Below, one piece after another: positions 50,255-60,943 of a DNA stretch of 64,000 bases; the first letter of the stretch is position 1, and each line of letters begins with the position of its first letter. The stretch is from an uncultured Lachnospiraceae bacterium. Lineage in GTDB: Bacteria; Bacillota; Clostridia; Lachnospirales; Lachnospiraceae. The notes below the pieces were generated by a model. The model had not been told where the DNA came from and made no database searches. It worked only from the letters and a program-made list of their open reading frames with translations. A program made the translations under genes and the position numbers. Where the stretch lies: positions 46,895 to 110,894 of the forward strand of contig CALCMD010000082.1 of assembly GCA_937965795.1 (NCBI GenBank), in the 5' to 3' direction.

Positions 50255-51484
50255 ATGAACAAAGAGCAAAAAAATCAGCAGGACTTTCGGTTAAAAAAAG
50301 AAGAAAAAAACGAAAATTCCAGGTTTCTGGCAAACAGCAAATATTTTACCATATCCATCTATGCGATCGGCGTTGTTTTTATCAGCGCACTGATCATTAA
50401 GCTATTCGTTTCCTGGTCAGACACGGTAAAAACTGCACGCTCCATCATCAACATGCTGATGCCCTTTATCATCGGCGGGCTGATCGCTTTTATCCTGAAT
50501 CCTGCAACGAAAAAAATATATCATATACTGGATAAATATTTTCATCTGAAAAGCGAAAAGCTAAAAAAGATCCTGTCCATTACCTTCACCTATCTGGCTG
50601 TCATCGGCATGATCGCCATCGTTTTCTTCGGTATCGTACCCCAGATTTCGAGCAGCATTACCGATCTGGTGAACTACACCCCAAAGGCCGTAGAAGAAAT
50701 CACCCATTTCGTAGATAACCTGGAAGAGCGTTTTCCCAGCCTGGATATGGAAGTCATACGCACGACCATCAACAACGCCCTGCCGGATGTGGTATCCTAT
50801 ATACGTGATTTTGCCGGAAATCTCGTACCGGCTCTGTATCAGGTTTCCATGATTATCGTGCAATGGCTTCTGAATCTGTTCATAGCCGTGATCGTTTCCA
50901 TCTACATGATTTCCGATAAAAAGCCGCTGAAAAATTCCCTTCGGGCAATTGTCTACGCATTTGTCCCGGTAAAGTACATCACCACCAGTATCGAGATTCT
51001 CAAAGAAGGCTACCATCTGTTCAGCAGCTTCATCATCGGAAAGGCATTGGATTCTACCATCATCGGCTGTCTCTGCTTTTTTGCAATGCTGATTCTGCGC
51101 CTTCCCTATGCGGTACTGATCAGTGTCATCGTAGGCATCACAAACATGATTCCTTATTTTGGCCCGTTTATCGGCGCCGTTCCCGGAGCCATCATTCTGC
51201 TTTTGATCTCCCCGGTACAGGCCCTGATTTTTGTCCTTCTCATCTTCGTTCTCCAGCAGTTTGACGGACTGATTCTGGGACCGAAGATTCTCGGTGACTC
51301 CACTGGTCTGAAACCTCTGTGGATCATCGTAGCCATTACCATCGGCGGCAGCCTGGGCGGAGTTCTCGGAATGTTCCTGGGTGTTCCCGTAGTCGCCTTC
51401 CTGCGCTATCTGGCAAACCGTATCTTGAGTTACCGGCTTCATAAGCGGAATCTGATGGCAAATGAAAAAGAACCTCTGGCATAA
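50255..51484 (+). CDS. AI-2E family permease (PerM/YtvI-like)
   Basis: 409 aa from the ATG at 50255, 8 bases after GGATGGG; an ATG 6 bases upstream is too close to it. Basic 25-residue start, then about eight membrane helices. 'GGLIAFILNPATKKIY', 'ISVIVGITNMIPYFGPFIGAVPGAIILLL' and 'GLILGPKILGDSTGLKPLWIIVAI' are the family's conserved blocks. Some members act in sporulation or Na+/H+ antiport; the substrate here is unknown. Confidence 0.92.
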   Translation: MNKEQKNQQDFRLKKEEKNENSRFLANSKYFTISIYAIGVVFISALIIKLFVSWSDTVKTARSIINMLMPFIIGGLIAFILNPATKKIYHILDKYFHLKSEKLKKILSITFTYLAVIGMIAIVFFGIVPQISSSITDLVNYTPKAVEEITHFVDNLEERFPSLDMEVIRTTINNALPDVVSYIRDFAGNLVPALYQVSMIIVQWLLNLFIAVIVSIYMISDKKPLKNSLRAIVYAFVPVKYITTSIEILKEGYHLFSSFIIGKALDSTIIGCLCFFAMLILRLPYAVLISVIVGITNMIPYFGPFIGAVPGAIILLLISPVQALIFVLLIFVLQQFDGLILGPKILGDSTGLKPLWIIVAITIGGSLGGVLGMFLGVPVVAFLRYLANRILSYRLHKRNLMANEKEPLA

Positions 51485-51519
51485 AAAACACAGCCTGCCC
51501 TGCGCAAGCTGTGCTTTTT
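51485..51519. terminator. Bidirectional terminator
   Basis: AAAACACAGC...GCTGTGCTTTTT between the AI-2E family gene and the convergent 46-codon ORF. Confidence 0.75.
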
Positions 51520-51528
51520 ACATGCCTT

Positions 51529-51669
51529 TTACTTTTTCCCGCTTTTCTCCTTTCCCAGTATCTTATTCATCTCATCCAGCGATTTTTTTATCTGAAGCAT
51601 CGTTTTATTCATTCCCGGCTTTTCCATCACGGCTCTCCCGATTTTATCCTGAATCGTCTGTTTTCTCAT
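51529..51669 (-). CDS. Small basic protein, 46 codons
   Basis: ATG at 51669 right after CCGGAGGGTATCT. Product MRKQTIQDKIGRAVMEKPGM, then 'NKTMLQIKKSLDEMNKILGKEKSGKK': helical and strongly basic, with no membrane segment. Ends 10 bases before a terminator, 30 bases after trmB on the same strand. Codon pattern and signals support a real gene; function unknown. Confidence 0.6.
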   Translation of the reverse strand: MRKQTIQDKIGRAVMEKPGMNKTMLQIKKSLDEMNKILGKEKSGKK

Positions 51670-51699
51670 AGATACCCTCCGGTTCTCTCCTCCTTATAT

Positions 51700-52356
51700 C
51701 TATATGTCTCTCCCCGGATGTCTGATAATCATCTTATGAATCGGATTCCCCATTCCTGAAAACTTCTCTTCATATTCTGTCATCACATTTCCCTGCATCA
51801 TCTCTTTTTCATGGTGCAGGTCGAACGTACAGGCTTCCAGGCTCCAGCCGGATTCCTTCGCCTCCTCCAGCGCAAATTCAAACAGTCCCCGGTTGTCTGT
51901 TTTAAACTCCATGCTTCCGTTTTCCTCCAGTATCTGATCGTAACGTCTGAGAAATTCTCTGGATGGCAGACGGCGTTTTGCATGGCGGTCCTTTGGCCAC
52001 GGATCGGAAAAATTCAGATAAATACGTCCCACTTCGCCCAACGCAAAAATTTCCGGCAGCTCGCAGGCGTCGATACAGAGGTAATAAAGATTTGGAATCT
52101 CATCTGCCTTCTCCCGTTTCTGAAGCGCGCGCAAAAGCACGCTGGTATACCGCTCGATCCCCACATAGTTAATTTCCGGATGCCTAAGAGCCATCTCTGT
52201 CACAAACTTCCCTTTTCCCATTCCTACCTCGATATGTATGGGATGATCATTCCCAAAAACCTCCCTCCACTTTCCCTTCTGTCCCTTCGGATTCTGAATG
52301 ACAAGCGAACTGCTTCCTACCGCCTCATCCGCTCCCGGTATATTTCTTAAACGCAT
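51700..52356 (-). CDS. trmB: tRNA (guanine46-N7)-methyltransferase TrmB
   Basis: 218 aa from the ATG at 52356 (GGGAGGAAATGCG). SAM loop 'IHIEVGMGKGKFVTEMAL', then 'VGIERYTSVLLRALQK' and the TrmB hallmark 'LNFSDPWPKDRHAKRRL'. Full length; methylates G46 in the tRNA variable loop. Confidence 0.95.
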   Translation of the reverse strand: MRLRNIPGADEAVGSSSLVIQNPKGQKGKWREVFGNDHPIHIEVGMGKGKFVTEMALRHPEINYVGIERYTSVLLRALQKREKADEIPNLYYLCIDACELPEIFALGEVGRIYLNFSDPWPKDRHAKRRLPSREFLRRYDQILEENGSMEFKTDNRGLFEFALEEAKESGWSLEACTFDLHHEKEMMQGNVMTEYEEKFSGMGNPIHKMIIRHPGRDI

Positions 52357-52519
52357 CGCATTTCCTCCCATATAAATCATGACATGCTCTTATCTTACCC
52401 GACTTTCTCCTTTTGCGCAAGGCTCTGAAGGCAAACATCCTTTTCTTTCTCCTTTTAGGAATTTTCCCAAAAAAAATGTATATTAGTAAAAATATAACGT
52501 TTGACAGGAGGAGCCCTTT

Positions 52520-52831
52520 ATGGATGCCATCATAGACCGCCTGGCCGCCATCGAACAGTCCGCCGCCCGCCTGATCGATTCCGCCGCCGCAGAGAAAAAA
52601 AGGCTGGAGAAACAGTTTCATGCGGCGATTGCCCGGTATGATGCCGAGGTGGATCGCAGGACAGCCGAAAAGCAGCAGGCGCTCCGGAAAGAACTGGACG
52701 CGCAAATGACGGAAGAACTTTTGCAGATGAAACGGGAAACGGAAACATCGCTTCTCATGATAAAAGAGGATTATGAAAAAAATCATGAAACCCTTGCAGA
52801 AAACATCCTGCAAAAAATCATAAAGAGGTAA
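52520..52831 (+). CDS. V-type ATPase stalk subunit (G/H-like coiled coil)
   Basis: 103 aa, one long coiled coil rich in Ala, Glu, Lys and Arg ('RLAAIEQSAARLIDSAAAEKKRLEKQFHAAI', 'MTEELLQMKRETE'). Leads the V-ATPase operon after GACAGGAGGAGCCCTTT. Would form the peripheral stalk with subunit E. Assigned from shape and place in the operon; the sequence is not strongly conserved. Confidence 0.8.
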   Translation: MDAIIDRLAAIEQSAARLIDSAAAEKKRLEKQFHAAIARYDAEVDRRTAEKQQALRKELDAQMTEELLQMKRETETSLLMIKEDYEKNHETLAENILQKIIKR

Positions 52832-52834
52832 TCT

Positions 52835-53866
52835 ATGGGAAATCTGTTCGCCTACAGCGCAATGACTACGAAAATACGCTCGCTTCGAAGCACGCTTTTC
52901 ACGTCCGAAAACTATCAGGAACTGGCTTCTATGGCGGACGTACCAAATGCGCTGGAATATCTGAAAAAACATCCTGCATACGGGGATCTCTTTGTAAATG
53001 GAAAAGAAACTGCTCTTCACCGCGGAGAAATTGAACATCTGCTGACACATGCGGTTTATAGAGATTTCCAGAATATCTACCGTTTCGCCTCTGTCGAACA
53101 GCGCAGATTCCTGAAACTGTATTTTCATCGATATGAGGTTTCCCTTTTAAAAACCGGCCTGCGCATGGTATTAAATCACCGGAACATATCTCCGAACCTG
53201 ACGGCCTTCGAAGATTTTTTCCGGAAACATTCAGACGTCGACCTTGCAAAAGTCTTTGCCAGCAGAACCCTTGAAGAGTTCGCCCAAAACCTCAGCGGTT
53301 CCATTTATGACGAGCCCCTGCGCCGTCTTTTGACCCTCCGCGCCCCTGCGCTCCGGGATTATGAACTGGCATTGGACCTCTTTTATTTTAAATGGTTTTT
53401 CAGGACCGGATGCAAAATTATGAAAAAAGGACAGCTTGCGCATTTTCGTGAAGCATACGGCACAAAAATGGACCTGCTGAATATCAGTTGGATTTATCGT
53501 TCCCATCAATATTTTCATATGTCAGACGCAGATATTTACGCGCAACTGATTCCTGTACAGTATCATCTCCATGATAAGGATATCCTTGCTCTGGTACTGG
53601 CAAACAGCGAAGAGGAATTCACCGCCGCACTCCGGCATACGTATTATAGAAAATACTATGAAAAATTTTCTGACAGAAATCTGGCAGAGGCATATATCTG
53701 CATCCGGCAGACGATCCAGCGAAAAGCGGCCGTCAGCGATCCTTATTCCATCGCTCCGGTTATCTCGTATCTCTATGAGAAGGAGCACGAAATTGATAAG
53801 ATTACGACTGTTTTGGAATGTATCCGTTACGGACTTCCCCAGGAAAAAACGCTGCGGTTTTTATGA
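52835..53866 (+). CDS. ntpC: V-type ATPase subunit C (d-type)
   Basis: 343 aa, all-helical V-ATPase C/d subunit that links the central rotor to the membrane ring. Opens 'MGNLFAYSAMTTKIRSLRSTLFTSENYQEL' as the family does; three-fold helical repeats follow. Begins 3 bases after the stalk gene. Confidence 0.9.
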   Translation: MGNLFAYSAMTTKIRSLRSTLFTSENYQELASMADVPNALEYLKKHPAYGDLFVNGKETALHRGEIEHLLTHAVYRDFQNIYRFASVEQRRFLKLYFHRYEVSLLKTGLRMVLNHRNISPNLTAFEDFFRKHSDVDLAKVFASRTLEEFAQNLSGSIYDEPLRRLLTLRAPALRDYELALDLFYFKWFFRTGCKIMKKGQLAHFREAYGTKMDLLNISWIYRSHQYFHMSDADIYAQLIPVQYHLHDKDILALVLANSEEEFTAALRHTYYRKYYEKFSDRNLAEAYICIRQTIQRKAAVSDPYSIAPVISYLYEKEHEIDKITTVLECIRYGLPQEKTLRFL

Positions 53867-53923
53867 AACACCGCAGGCAAGACGGATTACGAGTTGAAAA
53901 TAACGGGACAGGGGGTGTAGCCA

Positions 53924-55669
53924 ATGATTGTAAAAATGACATTCCTGCATATTCTGGGACCAAAGGCCGACATTGACCGTGTAGTAAGCGAATATTTTAC
54001 AAAATACGAAATCCATTTGGAAAACGCCCTGTCAGAGCAAAAAACCGGAAAGAAACTAAAACCCTATTGCGAAGCCAATCCTTACCGCGAGTGGCTTTCC
54101 AAAGCCGACAAATATGCACAGTCCCTGCCCTGCAAGGCTCCTGTATCCGGCAGCCCGGCCACCTTTGAAGAGGCCGTAAATACCTTACAGTCGCTGGAGA
54201 CACAGATAAGCGCCGTCGAAAAAAAACGCATAAAGTTTGAAAAAAAACGGGAAGAGCTGCAAAAATCTCTGCGGGACATCGAACCATTTCTGGAATTTGA
54301 CTATAACATATGCGAGGCTCTAAAGTTTCGATTCCTGCGCTGCCGCTTCGGCAGAATCGCCCGGAACGATTACGAAAATTTCAAAAAAAACACAGACGAA
54401 AATCCGAATGTGATATTTTTCAAATGCCGCAGCGACAGCCAATATGTCTGGGGCGTACATTTTATGCCCGCCGGACTATCCCAGGAAGCGGAGGCTGTAT
54501 TTTCCTCCCTGCATTTCGACCCGGTCCGCCTGCCTGACCCGTATGATGAAACGCCGCGGCAGGCCGTCCGCCGCCTGAAAGACGAAATCGAAGCCTGCTA
54601 TTCGCAGATTTCCGCCTGCCGCGGAGAACTGCTCCAAACCCTGGCCGGCCAGCGCTCCCAAATACTCGCCGCCCGCGAGACGCTAAAGCTTCTGTCCACA
54701 AACTTTGATGTGCGAAAACTTGCCGCGTGTACCACAGAAGAACGCCACCCTTTTTTTCTTCTCTGCGGATGGATGCCGCAGGATCAGGCAAAAGCTTTCG
54801 AACGGGAAATGGCCAAAGACGAAAACCTGTACTGTATCCTGGAGGAAAACGCCCCTCCTGGCATGGGCCAGCCTCCTACAAAACTGAAAAATCCCCCGCT
54901 TTTTCAGCCCTTTGAACTATTTATCCGGATGTATGGCCTTCCGGCCTACACGGAAATCGACCCTACCATCTTCGTAGCCCTGACTTATGCCTTTATCTTT
55001 GGAGCCATGTTCGGGGATGTAGGACAGGGACTGTGCCTGCTGGCCGGAGGCGCTCTGCTTTTTCATTATAAGAAAATGCCTTTGGCTGCCGTCATCAGCC
55101 AGTCAGGTTTTTTTTCCACGATTTTTGGTTTCCTGTACGGAAGCTTCTTTGGCTTTGAGAACCTGCTTCCCTCCCTGTGGCTGAAGCCCTCCGAAAGCAT
55201 GATAACGCTTCCCCTGTTTGGAAAAATAAACACGGTATTCGCAGCGGCGGTCGTATTTGGCCTTTTTCTGATTCTTACAACACTTGCGCTCCACTTGATA
55301 AATGAATTAAAAATCAGGCGTGAAAAAAAGTTCCTTGCAAAAGAACCCCGGAAATTTTCTCCGGAAATTCTTTTTGAGCTTTTCGAAATCCTGTTAAGCT
55401 ACTTCTCCAATATCCTCTCCTTTCTCCGCATCGGAGCCTTCGCAGTAAGCCATGCCGCCATGATGCAGGTGGTACAGATGCTCGCGGGAGCGCAAAGCGG
55501 CCATTCCCTGAACTGGAGCGTCATCCTTCTGGGAAACCTGCTCGTATGTGGGATGGAAGGGCTCATTGTCGGCATTCAGGTTCTGCGCCTGGAATATTAT
55601 GAGATGTTCAGCCGCTTTTACAAAGGAACCGGCCGCAGGTTCATACCTTTCGGCCAGAAAAAAGAATGA
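53924..55669 (+). CDS. ntpI: V-type ATPase subunit I (a-type)
   Basis: 581 aa, a little short for the family (about 600-660). Residues 1-300: cytosolic part with a coiled coil. Residues 330-580: about seven helices with 'FVALTYAFIFGAMFGDVGQGL' and 'ILSFLRIGAFAVSHAAMM', holding the Arg that faces the ring glutamate. Start after GGGACAGGGGGTGTAGCC. Forms the ion half-channels. Confidence 0.93.
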   Translation: MIVKMTFLHILGPKADIDRVVSEYFTKYEIHLENALSEQKTGKKLKPYCEANPYREWLSKADKYAQSLPCKAPVSGSPATFEEAVNTLQSLETQISAVEKKRIKFEKKREELQKSLRDIEPFLEFDYNICEALKFRFLRCRFGRIARNDYENFKKNTDENPNVIFFKCRSDSQYVWGVHFMPAGLSQEAEAVFSSLHFDPVRLPDPYDETPRQAVRRLKDEIEACYSQISACRGELLQTLAGQRSQILAARETLKLLSTNFDVRKLAACTTEERHPFFLLCGWMPQDQAKAFEREMAKDENLYCILEENAPPGMGQPPTKLKNPPLFQPFELFIRMYGLPAYTEIDPTIFVALTYAFIFGAMFGDVGQGLCLLAGGALLFHYKKMPLAAVISQSGFFSTIFGFLYGSFFGFENLLPSLWLKPSESMITLPLFGKINTVFAAAVVFGLFLILTTLALHLINELKIRREKKFLAKEPRKFSPEILFELFEILLSYFSNILSFLRIGAFAVSHAAMMQVVQMLAGAQSGHSLNWSVILLGNLLVCGMEGLIVGIQVLRLEYYEMFSRFYKGTGRRFIPFGQKKE

Positions 55670-55717
55670 TTCTAGCGATTCAGAATTTGTATTTACTTTT
55701 TAACAGGAGGACCCTTT

Positions 55718-56164
55718 ATGTCAACCATTGTTTGCGTTACCTTACTTCTTACTCTGATACTCAGCATACTGCTTCCCTTCGGTTCCTTTCTCATCGGCGA
55801 AAGAAACCGGGGCCGTTACAAAACCTCTCTGGCGGTAAACTGTTTTTTCTTTTTCGGAACGCTGCTCCTTGCCATGATCATCGCCTTTACCGGCAATGGC
55901 TCGGTTGCCGCCGCCGCAGACGCCGCCGCAAATAAAGCCTCCGGTCTGTCCACAGGTATGGGATACCTGGCCGCCGCATTTGTTACGGGACTTTCCTGTA
56001 TCGGCGGAGGCATTGCCGTTGCCAGCGCTGCCAGCGCCGCCCTCGGAGCGATCAGCGAGGACCAGAGCGTCCTCGGAAAATCCCTGATCTTTGTAGGGCT
56101 TTCCGAAGGTATCGCCCTTTACGGACTGATCATATCTTTTATGATTCTGGGAAAACTGGGCTGA
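55718..56164 (+). CDS. ntpK: V-type ATPase subunit K (ring proteolipid)
   Basis: 148 aa, four helices in two hairpins. Only the second hairpin has the ion-binding Glu (Glu130 in 'GLSEGIALYGL'); the first has none, as in other V-type K subunits. The Ala/Gly-rich 'CIGGGIAVASAASAALGA' packs the ring. Whether it carries Na+ or H+ cannot be settled by eye. Start after ACAGGAGGACCCTTT. Confidence 0.92.
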   Translation: MSTIVCVTLLLTLILSILLPFGSFLIGERNRGRYKTSLAVNCFFFFGTLLLAMIIAFTGNGSVAAAADAAANKASGLSTGMGYLAAAFVTGLSCIGGGIAVASAASAALGAISEDQSVLGKSLIFVGLSEGIALYGLIISFMILGKLG

Positions 56165-56472
56165 TGAAACTGTATCTGATCAGCGATAATGTAGATAGCT
56201 GCACCGGAATGCGGCTGGCCGGTGTGGAGGGATGCGTTGTCCATGAAAGAAATGAACTGAAAAAGGCTCTGCAAAAAGCCATCGCCGACCCGTCTGTCGG
56301 CGTCCTTCTTCTGACCGAAAAATTCGGCAGAGAATTCCCGGACATCGTGGATGATGTAAAGCTGAACCGCAGACTTCCGCTGATCATCGAAATCCCCGAC
56401 AGACACGGGACAGGACGCCGCCCGGACTTCATCACTTCCTACATCCGGGAGGCCGTCGGCATAAAATTATAA
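56164..56472 (+). CDS. ntpG: V-type ATPase subunit F
   Basis: 102 aa, usual size. Opens 'MKLYLISDNVDSCTGMRLAG', with 'VGVLLLTEKFG' and 'LPLIIEIPDRHG', the Rossmann-like subunit F. Shares its first base with the stop of the K gene. Part of the central stalk. Confidence 0.92.
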   Translation: MKLYLISDNVDSCTGMRLAGVEGCVVHERNELKKALQKAIADPSVGVLLLTEKFGREFPDIVDDVKLNRRLPLIIEIPDRHGTGRRPDFITSYIREAVGIKL

Positions 56473-56527
56473 CATCTTCCACCAGATACCGGAAAGACAG
56501 AAAATTCAAAAAAAGAAGGTGAACATT

Positions 56528-57115
56528 TTGACCACGGAGGAAAAGCTAAAACATTTTGAGGAGACCGTGCAAAAACAGGCCTGGAACAAACGCACAGAAA
56601 TGATTCATGAATACAAAGTTTCTCTGCAAAAACGCATGGAAAAACAGAAACAGGAAAAACAGGCGCAGTCCGACCTTCTTCTCCATGCGGAAGTTCTCGG
56701 CTTAAAGCAGAAAAAAAACAAGCTTCTGGCAAAACAAAAGCTTGCACTCAGACGCCAGCTTTCCAAAACGCAGGCTGATTTCAAAGACAAACTGTTTGCA
56801 GAGGTAAAAGCAAAACTGGAAGCATACATGGATACGCCTGCCTATCAGGAACTGCTGGTTCAGCAGATTCAGGATATCCTTCGCTATGCGGACGGCAGCC
56901 CTGTCACGATTTCGATTGATCCCGCCGACGCCGCAAAGCGAAACAGCCTCATCGCCGCCACCAACACCCCTCTGACAGTTTCACAGGATTCCTTTCTGGG
57001 CGGAGTCCGGGCAGTGCTTCCCGGCCGCCATATCCTGATCGACAATTCCTTTTCCACAAAACTGATGGAAGAAAAGGCTTCCTTCCAGTTTCACGGAGGT
57101 AAGGCGCATGAATAA
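56528..57115 (+). CDS. ntpE: V-type ATPase subunit E
   Basis: 195 aa from a TTG at 56528, 6 bases after GAAGGTG; a GTG at 56519 in the same frame lies inside that ribosome-binding site and is less likely. N-terminal half a long charged coiled coil, C-terminal half the folded E head ('QILVQQIQDILRYADGSPVTISIDP'-type region). Peripheral stalk partner of the small coiled-coil protein. Confidence 0.87.
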   Translation: MTTEEKLKHFEETVQKQAWNKRTEMIHEYKVSLQKRMEKQKQEKQAQSDLLLHAEVLGLKQKKNKLLAKQKLALRRQLSKTQADFKDKLFAEVKAKLEAYMDTPAYQELLVQQIQDILRYADGSPVTISIDPADAAKRNSLIAATNTPLTVSQDSFLGGVRAVLPGRHILIDNSFSTKLMEEKASFQFHGGKAHE

Positions 57116-58874
57116 GACCGCACGCATCTATGGAATCAATGGTTCTGTCATCTATCTTAAGGGAAATACCGGCTTTTCTATGTCAGAAATGGTCTACGTG
57201 GGACGGGAACGCCTGGCAGGCGAGGTCATTCGCCTTACCTCCGGACTCACCACGATTCAGGTCTTTGAGGATACCACGGGGCTTTCCCCAGGCGATCCGG
57301 TAGAAGCCTCCGGCAGTTCTCTTTGTGTCACGCTGGGTCCTGGTATCCTGAACAATATCTTTGACGGCGTCGGCCGCCCCCTGCGCGCCATCGCCGCTTC
57401 TTCCGGAAGCTGCATCAGCCGGGGCTTCCCTTTCCATTCTCAGAACACGGGAAAGAAATGGGAGGTACATATCACGGTAAAACCAGGCGAGGAGGTGAGA
57501 GGCGGCAGCATCTTTGCGGAAACGCCTGAGACTCCCGCCATCGTCCACCGCTCAATGCTTCCCCCCCATCTGTCCGGACGTATCCTGGATGTGGTTCCCG
57601 ACGGGACGTACACCATCCTTGATCCTCTCGTTACGCTTCAGTTGGACGATGGTTCCGAAAGCACGCTGTCTCTGGCTCAAAAATGGCCCGTCCGCATCCC
57701 CCGTCCTGTTGCCGGAAGGTATCCTGCCAACAAACCTCTGCTTACCGGCCAGCGCATCCTGGATACCCTCTTTCCGATTGCAAAGGGCGGTACAGCAGCG
57801 GCGCCTGGCGGATTTGGCGTCGGAAAAACCATGATGCAGCACCAGATTGCCAAGTGGGCAGACGCCGACGTCATCGTCTATATTGGCTGCGGAGAACGCG
57901 GAAATGAAATGACACAGGTGATGGAGGAATTCTCCTCACTTACCGATCCCAGAACAGGAAGCTCCCTCATGGAACGCACTGTCCTGATCGCAAACACCTC
58001 GGATATGCCGGTAGCTGCCCGTGAAGCTTCCATCTATACCGGCATCACTCTGGCAGAATATTACCGCGACATGGGTTACGATGTGGCGGTTATGGCCGAT
58101 TCCACCTCACGCTGGGCCGAGGCTCTGCGGGAACTTTCCGGACGCCTGGAAGAGATGCCCGCCGAAGAAGGCTTTCCCGCATACCTGGCGTCCCGTCTTT
58201 CCGCTTTCTATGAGCGGGCCGGCCTTACGCTGAACTTAAACGGCACAGAAGGCAGCGTGTCCATTATCGGCGCCGTCTCTCCCCAGGGCGGCGACTTTTC
58301 GGAACCTGTCACGCAGAACACCCGGCGTTTTGTACACTGTTTCTGGGGATTGGAGAAATCACTCGCTTACGCCAGACATTTTCCGGCGATCCACTGGCTC
58401 ACCAGCTACAGCGAATATCTGGAATCCCTCTCTCCCTGGTATCACGACCAGGTCGACGAAAACTTTATCAATGAAAGAAACCAGATCATGGCTATTCTGA
58501 ACCAGGAAAACGGGCTGATGGAAATCGTAAATCTGGTCGGAAGCGACATGCTTCCGGATGACCAGAAGCTCACGCTGGAAATCGCCCGTGTGATCCGCCT
58601 GGGCTTTCTACAGCAGAATGCCTTCCACCCGGAGGACGCCTGCGTTCCTTTGAAAAAACAGTTTTTGATGATGGACACGATTCTGTATCTTTACAAAAAA
58701 TCGCAGGCGCTGATTGCTATGGGAATGCCTATGTCCGTCTTGAAAGAACATGATATTTTTGACCAGATTATTTCTATAAAATACAGAGTTCCAAATCAAG
58801 ATCTGGCACAATTCGAAACGTACCGGACTGCTATCGACCGCTTCTGCGAAAATGTTTTGTCCAAAAATTCCTGA
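57108..58874 (+). CDS. ntpA: V-type ATPase catalytic subunit A
   Basis: 588 aa, full length. P-loop '[17 protein letters not shown]' near residue 235, then '[18 protein letters not shown]' with the catalytic acidic residue, '[32 protein letters not shown]' and the '[12 protein letters not shown]' loop. Carries the insertion typical of A-type V-ATPase subunits (about 110-190). Overlaps the E gene by 8 bases. Confidence 0.96.
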   Translation: MNKTARIYGINGSVIYLKGNTGFSMSEMVYVGRERLAGEVIRLTSGLTTIQVFEDTTGLSPGDPVEASGSSLCVTLGPGILNNIFDGVGRPLRAIAASSGSCISRGFPFHSQNTGKKWEVHITVKPGEEVRGGSIFAETPETPAIVHRSMLPPHLSGRILDVVPDGTYTILDPLVTLQLDDGSESTLSLAQKWPVRIPRPVAGRYPANKPLLTGQRILDTLFPIAKGGTAAAPGGFGVGKTMMQHQIAKWADADVIVYIGCGERGNEMTQVMEEFSSLTDPRTGSSLMERTVLIANTSDMPVAAREASIYTGITLAEYYRDMGYDVAVMADSTSRWAEALRELSGRLEEMPAEEGFPAYLASRLSAFYERAGLTLNLNGTEGSVSIIGAVSPQGGDFSEPVTQNTRRFVHCFWGLEKSLAYARHFPAIHWLTSYSEYLESLSPWYHDQVDENFINERNQIMAILNQENGLMEIVNLVGSDMLPDDQKLTLEIARVIRLGFLQQNAFHPEDACVPLKKQFLMMDTILYLYKKSQALIAMGMPMSVLKEHDIFDQIISIKYRVPNQDLAQFETYRTAIDRFCENVLSKNS

Positions 58875-58887
58875 GGAGGTAAGGTTT

Positions 58888-60282
58888 ATGTCAATCGAAT
58901 ACATGGGACTTCGTGAAATCAATGGTTCTCTGCTTGTCCTGGAGGGCGTGGAACATGCCTCTTATGAAGAAATCGTAGAAATTATGACAGGCTCCGAAAA
59001 AAGATTTGGCCGCATCGTGGAACTGTATGGAGATAAGGCTGTCATTCAGGTATTTGAAGGCAGCGACGGTATGTCTCTCCAGAATACGCGCATAAAGCTG
59101 ACCGGGCATCCCATGGAAGCGGCGCTCTCACTCGAAATACTGGGACGTACCTTCAACGGAACCGGACAGCCAATCGATGGTATGGGAGAGATTACCCCGG
59201 ACGTCAAACGAAACATCAATGGTATGCCGCTGAATCCCGTCGCCCGTGAATATCCCCGCAATTACATCCATACCGGTATTTCAGCCATTGATGGACTGAC
59301 TACCCTGATCCGCGGCCAGAAGCTCCCCATATTCTCCGGAAACGGCCTTCCCCATGACAGGCTCGCCGCTCAGCTTGTAAAGCAGGCGTCACTCGGTGAC
59401 AGCACGGATGGAAATTTCGGCATCGTATTTGCCGCTATGGGCGTCACCCGCGACGAAGCAGAATTTTTTCGCAAAACCTTTGAGGAGAGCGGCGTCTCCG
59501 ACCATACCGTTATGTACCTGAACTTATCAAACGATCCTATCGTGGAACGTCTGATTACCCCAAAGCTTGCCCTGACCGCCGCCGAGTATCTGGCTTTTGA
59601 AAACCATATGCACATTCTGGTGGTATTAACCGATATGACGAACTATGCCGAAGCGATGCGTGAAGTTTCCTCCTCAAAGGGTGAAATCCCAAGCCGCAAG
59701 GGATACCCCGGTTATCTTTACAGTGAACTCGCCTCCATCTACGAGCGGGCGGGGCTCATCAGGGACTGCACCGGTTCTGTAACGCAGATTCCAATCCTGA
59801 CTATGCCCGGCGACGACGTCACCCACCCCGTTCCTGACCTGACAGGTTATATTACCGAGGGGCAGATCATCCTGGACCGGAATCTTCACAGACAGTCCAT
59901 CTATCCTCCGATCCAGGTACTTCCTTCCCTCTCCCGCCTGATGAAAGACGGTATCGGGGAGGGATATACCAGAGAAGATCACCAGGCGGTAGCCAGTCAG
60001 CTTCTCGCCTGCTATTCGAGATCGGAAGAAGCGAAAGCCCTGGCCTCCGTCATCGGTGAGGATGAACTCTCTCCCCTCGACAAAACCCGCCTGGAATTCG
60101 GCCGGGCCTTTGAATCACGTTTTATCCGGCAGTCTGACGGAGAAAACCGCTCCATCACAGAAACGCTCCAGCTTGGCTGGGAACTTCTGCGTACCCTCCC
60201 GGAAGAAGAGCTTGACCGCATGGATACGAAGCTTCTGCACAAATACTATCCTTCCACCGACGACAGCGAGGTGTTTTCATGA
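58888..60282 (+). CDS. ntpB: V-type ATPase subunit B
   Basis: 464 aa from the ATG at 58888 (CTGAGGAGGTAAGGTTT). Noncatalytic partner of A: in place of a P-loop it has '[16 protein letters not shown]', then '[44 protein letters not shown]', the B-subunit signature. 13 bases after A. Confidence 0.95.
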   Translation: MSIEYMGLREINGSLLVLEGVEHASYEEIVEIMTGSEKRFGRIVELYGDKAVIQVFEGSDGMSLQNTRIKLTGHPMEAALSLEILGRTFNGTGQPIDGMGEITPDVKRNINGMPLNPVAREYPRNYIHTGISAIDGLTTLIRGQKLPIFSGNGLPHDRLAAQLVKQASLGDSTDGNFGIVFAAMGVTRDEAEFFRKTFEESGVSDHTVMYLNLSNDPIVERLITPKLALTAAEYLAFENHMHILVVLTDMTNYAEAMREVSSSKGEIPSRKGYPGYLYSELASIYERAGLIRDCTGSVTQIPILTMPGDDVTHPVPDLTGYITEGQIILDRNLHRQSIYPPIQVLPSLSRLMKDGIGEGYTREDHQAVASQLLACYSRSEEAKALASVIGEDELSPLDKTRLEFGRAFESRFIRQSDGENRSITETLQLGWELLRTLPEEELDRMDTKLLHKYYPSTDDSEVFS

Positions 60283-60902
60283 ATCCCAACACGCTTCCCA
60301 CAAAGGAAAACCTGCTGCGGGCCAAAAATTCCCTGGCGCTGGCCAGACAGGGATATGAATTAATGGACAAAAAGCGCAACATCCTGATGCGGGAACTATT
60401 ACGCCTGATTGAGCAGGCAGACGCCATTCAAAAAGAAATCGACGGAACTTTCCGAACCGCTTATGCCGCCCTGCAAACGGCCAATATTGAGCTTGGAATC
60501 CATCTGGTAGAAGAAATCTCCCTTTCCGTGCCCATCGAAGATTCTGTCTCGATAAAAATAAGAAGTATTATGGGAACGGAAATTCCACTGGTGGAATATG
60601 ATCCCTCCCCCAGTGTCCCCTCTTACGCCTACTACAGCACTTCCTCCTCTCTGGACGAAGCCAAACTGGCCTTTGAGAAAGTAAAGGAATTGACTTTACG
60701 CCTTTCCATGATTGAAAATTCCGCCTACCGGCTTGCCTCAAATATCCGAAAAACCCGAAAAAGAACAAACGCCCTGAAAAATATTACCATTCCGGCCTAT
60801 ACGGATCTTATAAAAAGTATTCAAAACACTTTGGAGGAGAAAGACCGTGAAGAATTTACCCGCCTGAAAGTAATCAAAAGCCAGCAAAAGCCGAAAAAAT
60901 AG
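60279..60902 (+). CDS. ntpD: V-type ATPase subunit D
   Basis: 207 aa. '[35 protein letters not shown]' opens the long antiparallel coiled coil of the central rotor; the C-terminal helix is '[37 protein letters not shown]'. Overlaps B by 4 bases. Last gene; terminator follows. Confidence 0.94.
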   Translation: MNPNTLPTKENLLRAKNSLALARQGYELMDKKRNILMRELLRLIEQADAIQKEIDGTFRTAYAALQTANIELGIHLVEEISLSVPIEDSVSIKIRSIMGTEIPLVEYDPSPSVPSYAYYSTSSSLDEAKLAFEKVKELTLRLSMIENSAYRLASNIRKTRKRTNALKNITIPAYTDLIKSIQNTLEEKDREEFTRLKVIKSQQKPKK

Positions 60903-60903
60903 G

Positions 60904-60940
60904 AAAAGCCCGCATCCCCAACAGAGAAATGCGGGCTTTT
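60904..60940 (+). terminator. Intrinsic terminator of the V-ATPase operon
   Basis: AAAAGCCCGCAT...ATGCGGGCTTTT stem just after the ntpD stop. Confidence 0.85.
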
Positions 60941-60943
60941 CTA

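Noticed and set aside
50561..51442. 293-codon minus-strand open frame over the AI-2E family gene
   Set aside because: Antisense to a clear membrane protein gene; polar, Asp/Gln-rich translation is the mirror of hydrophobic codons.
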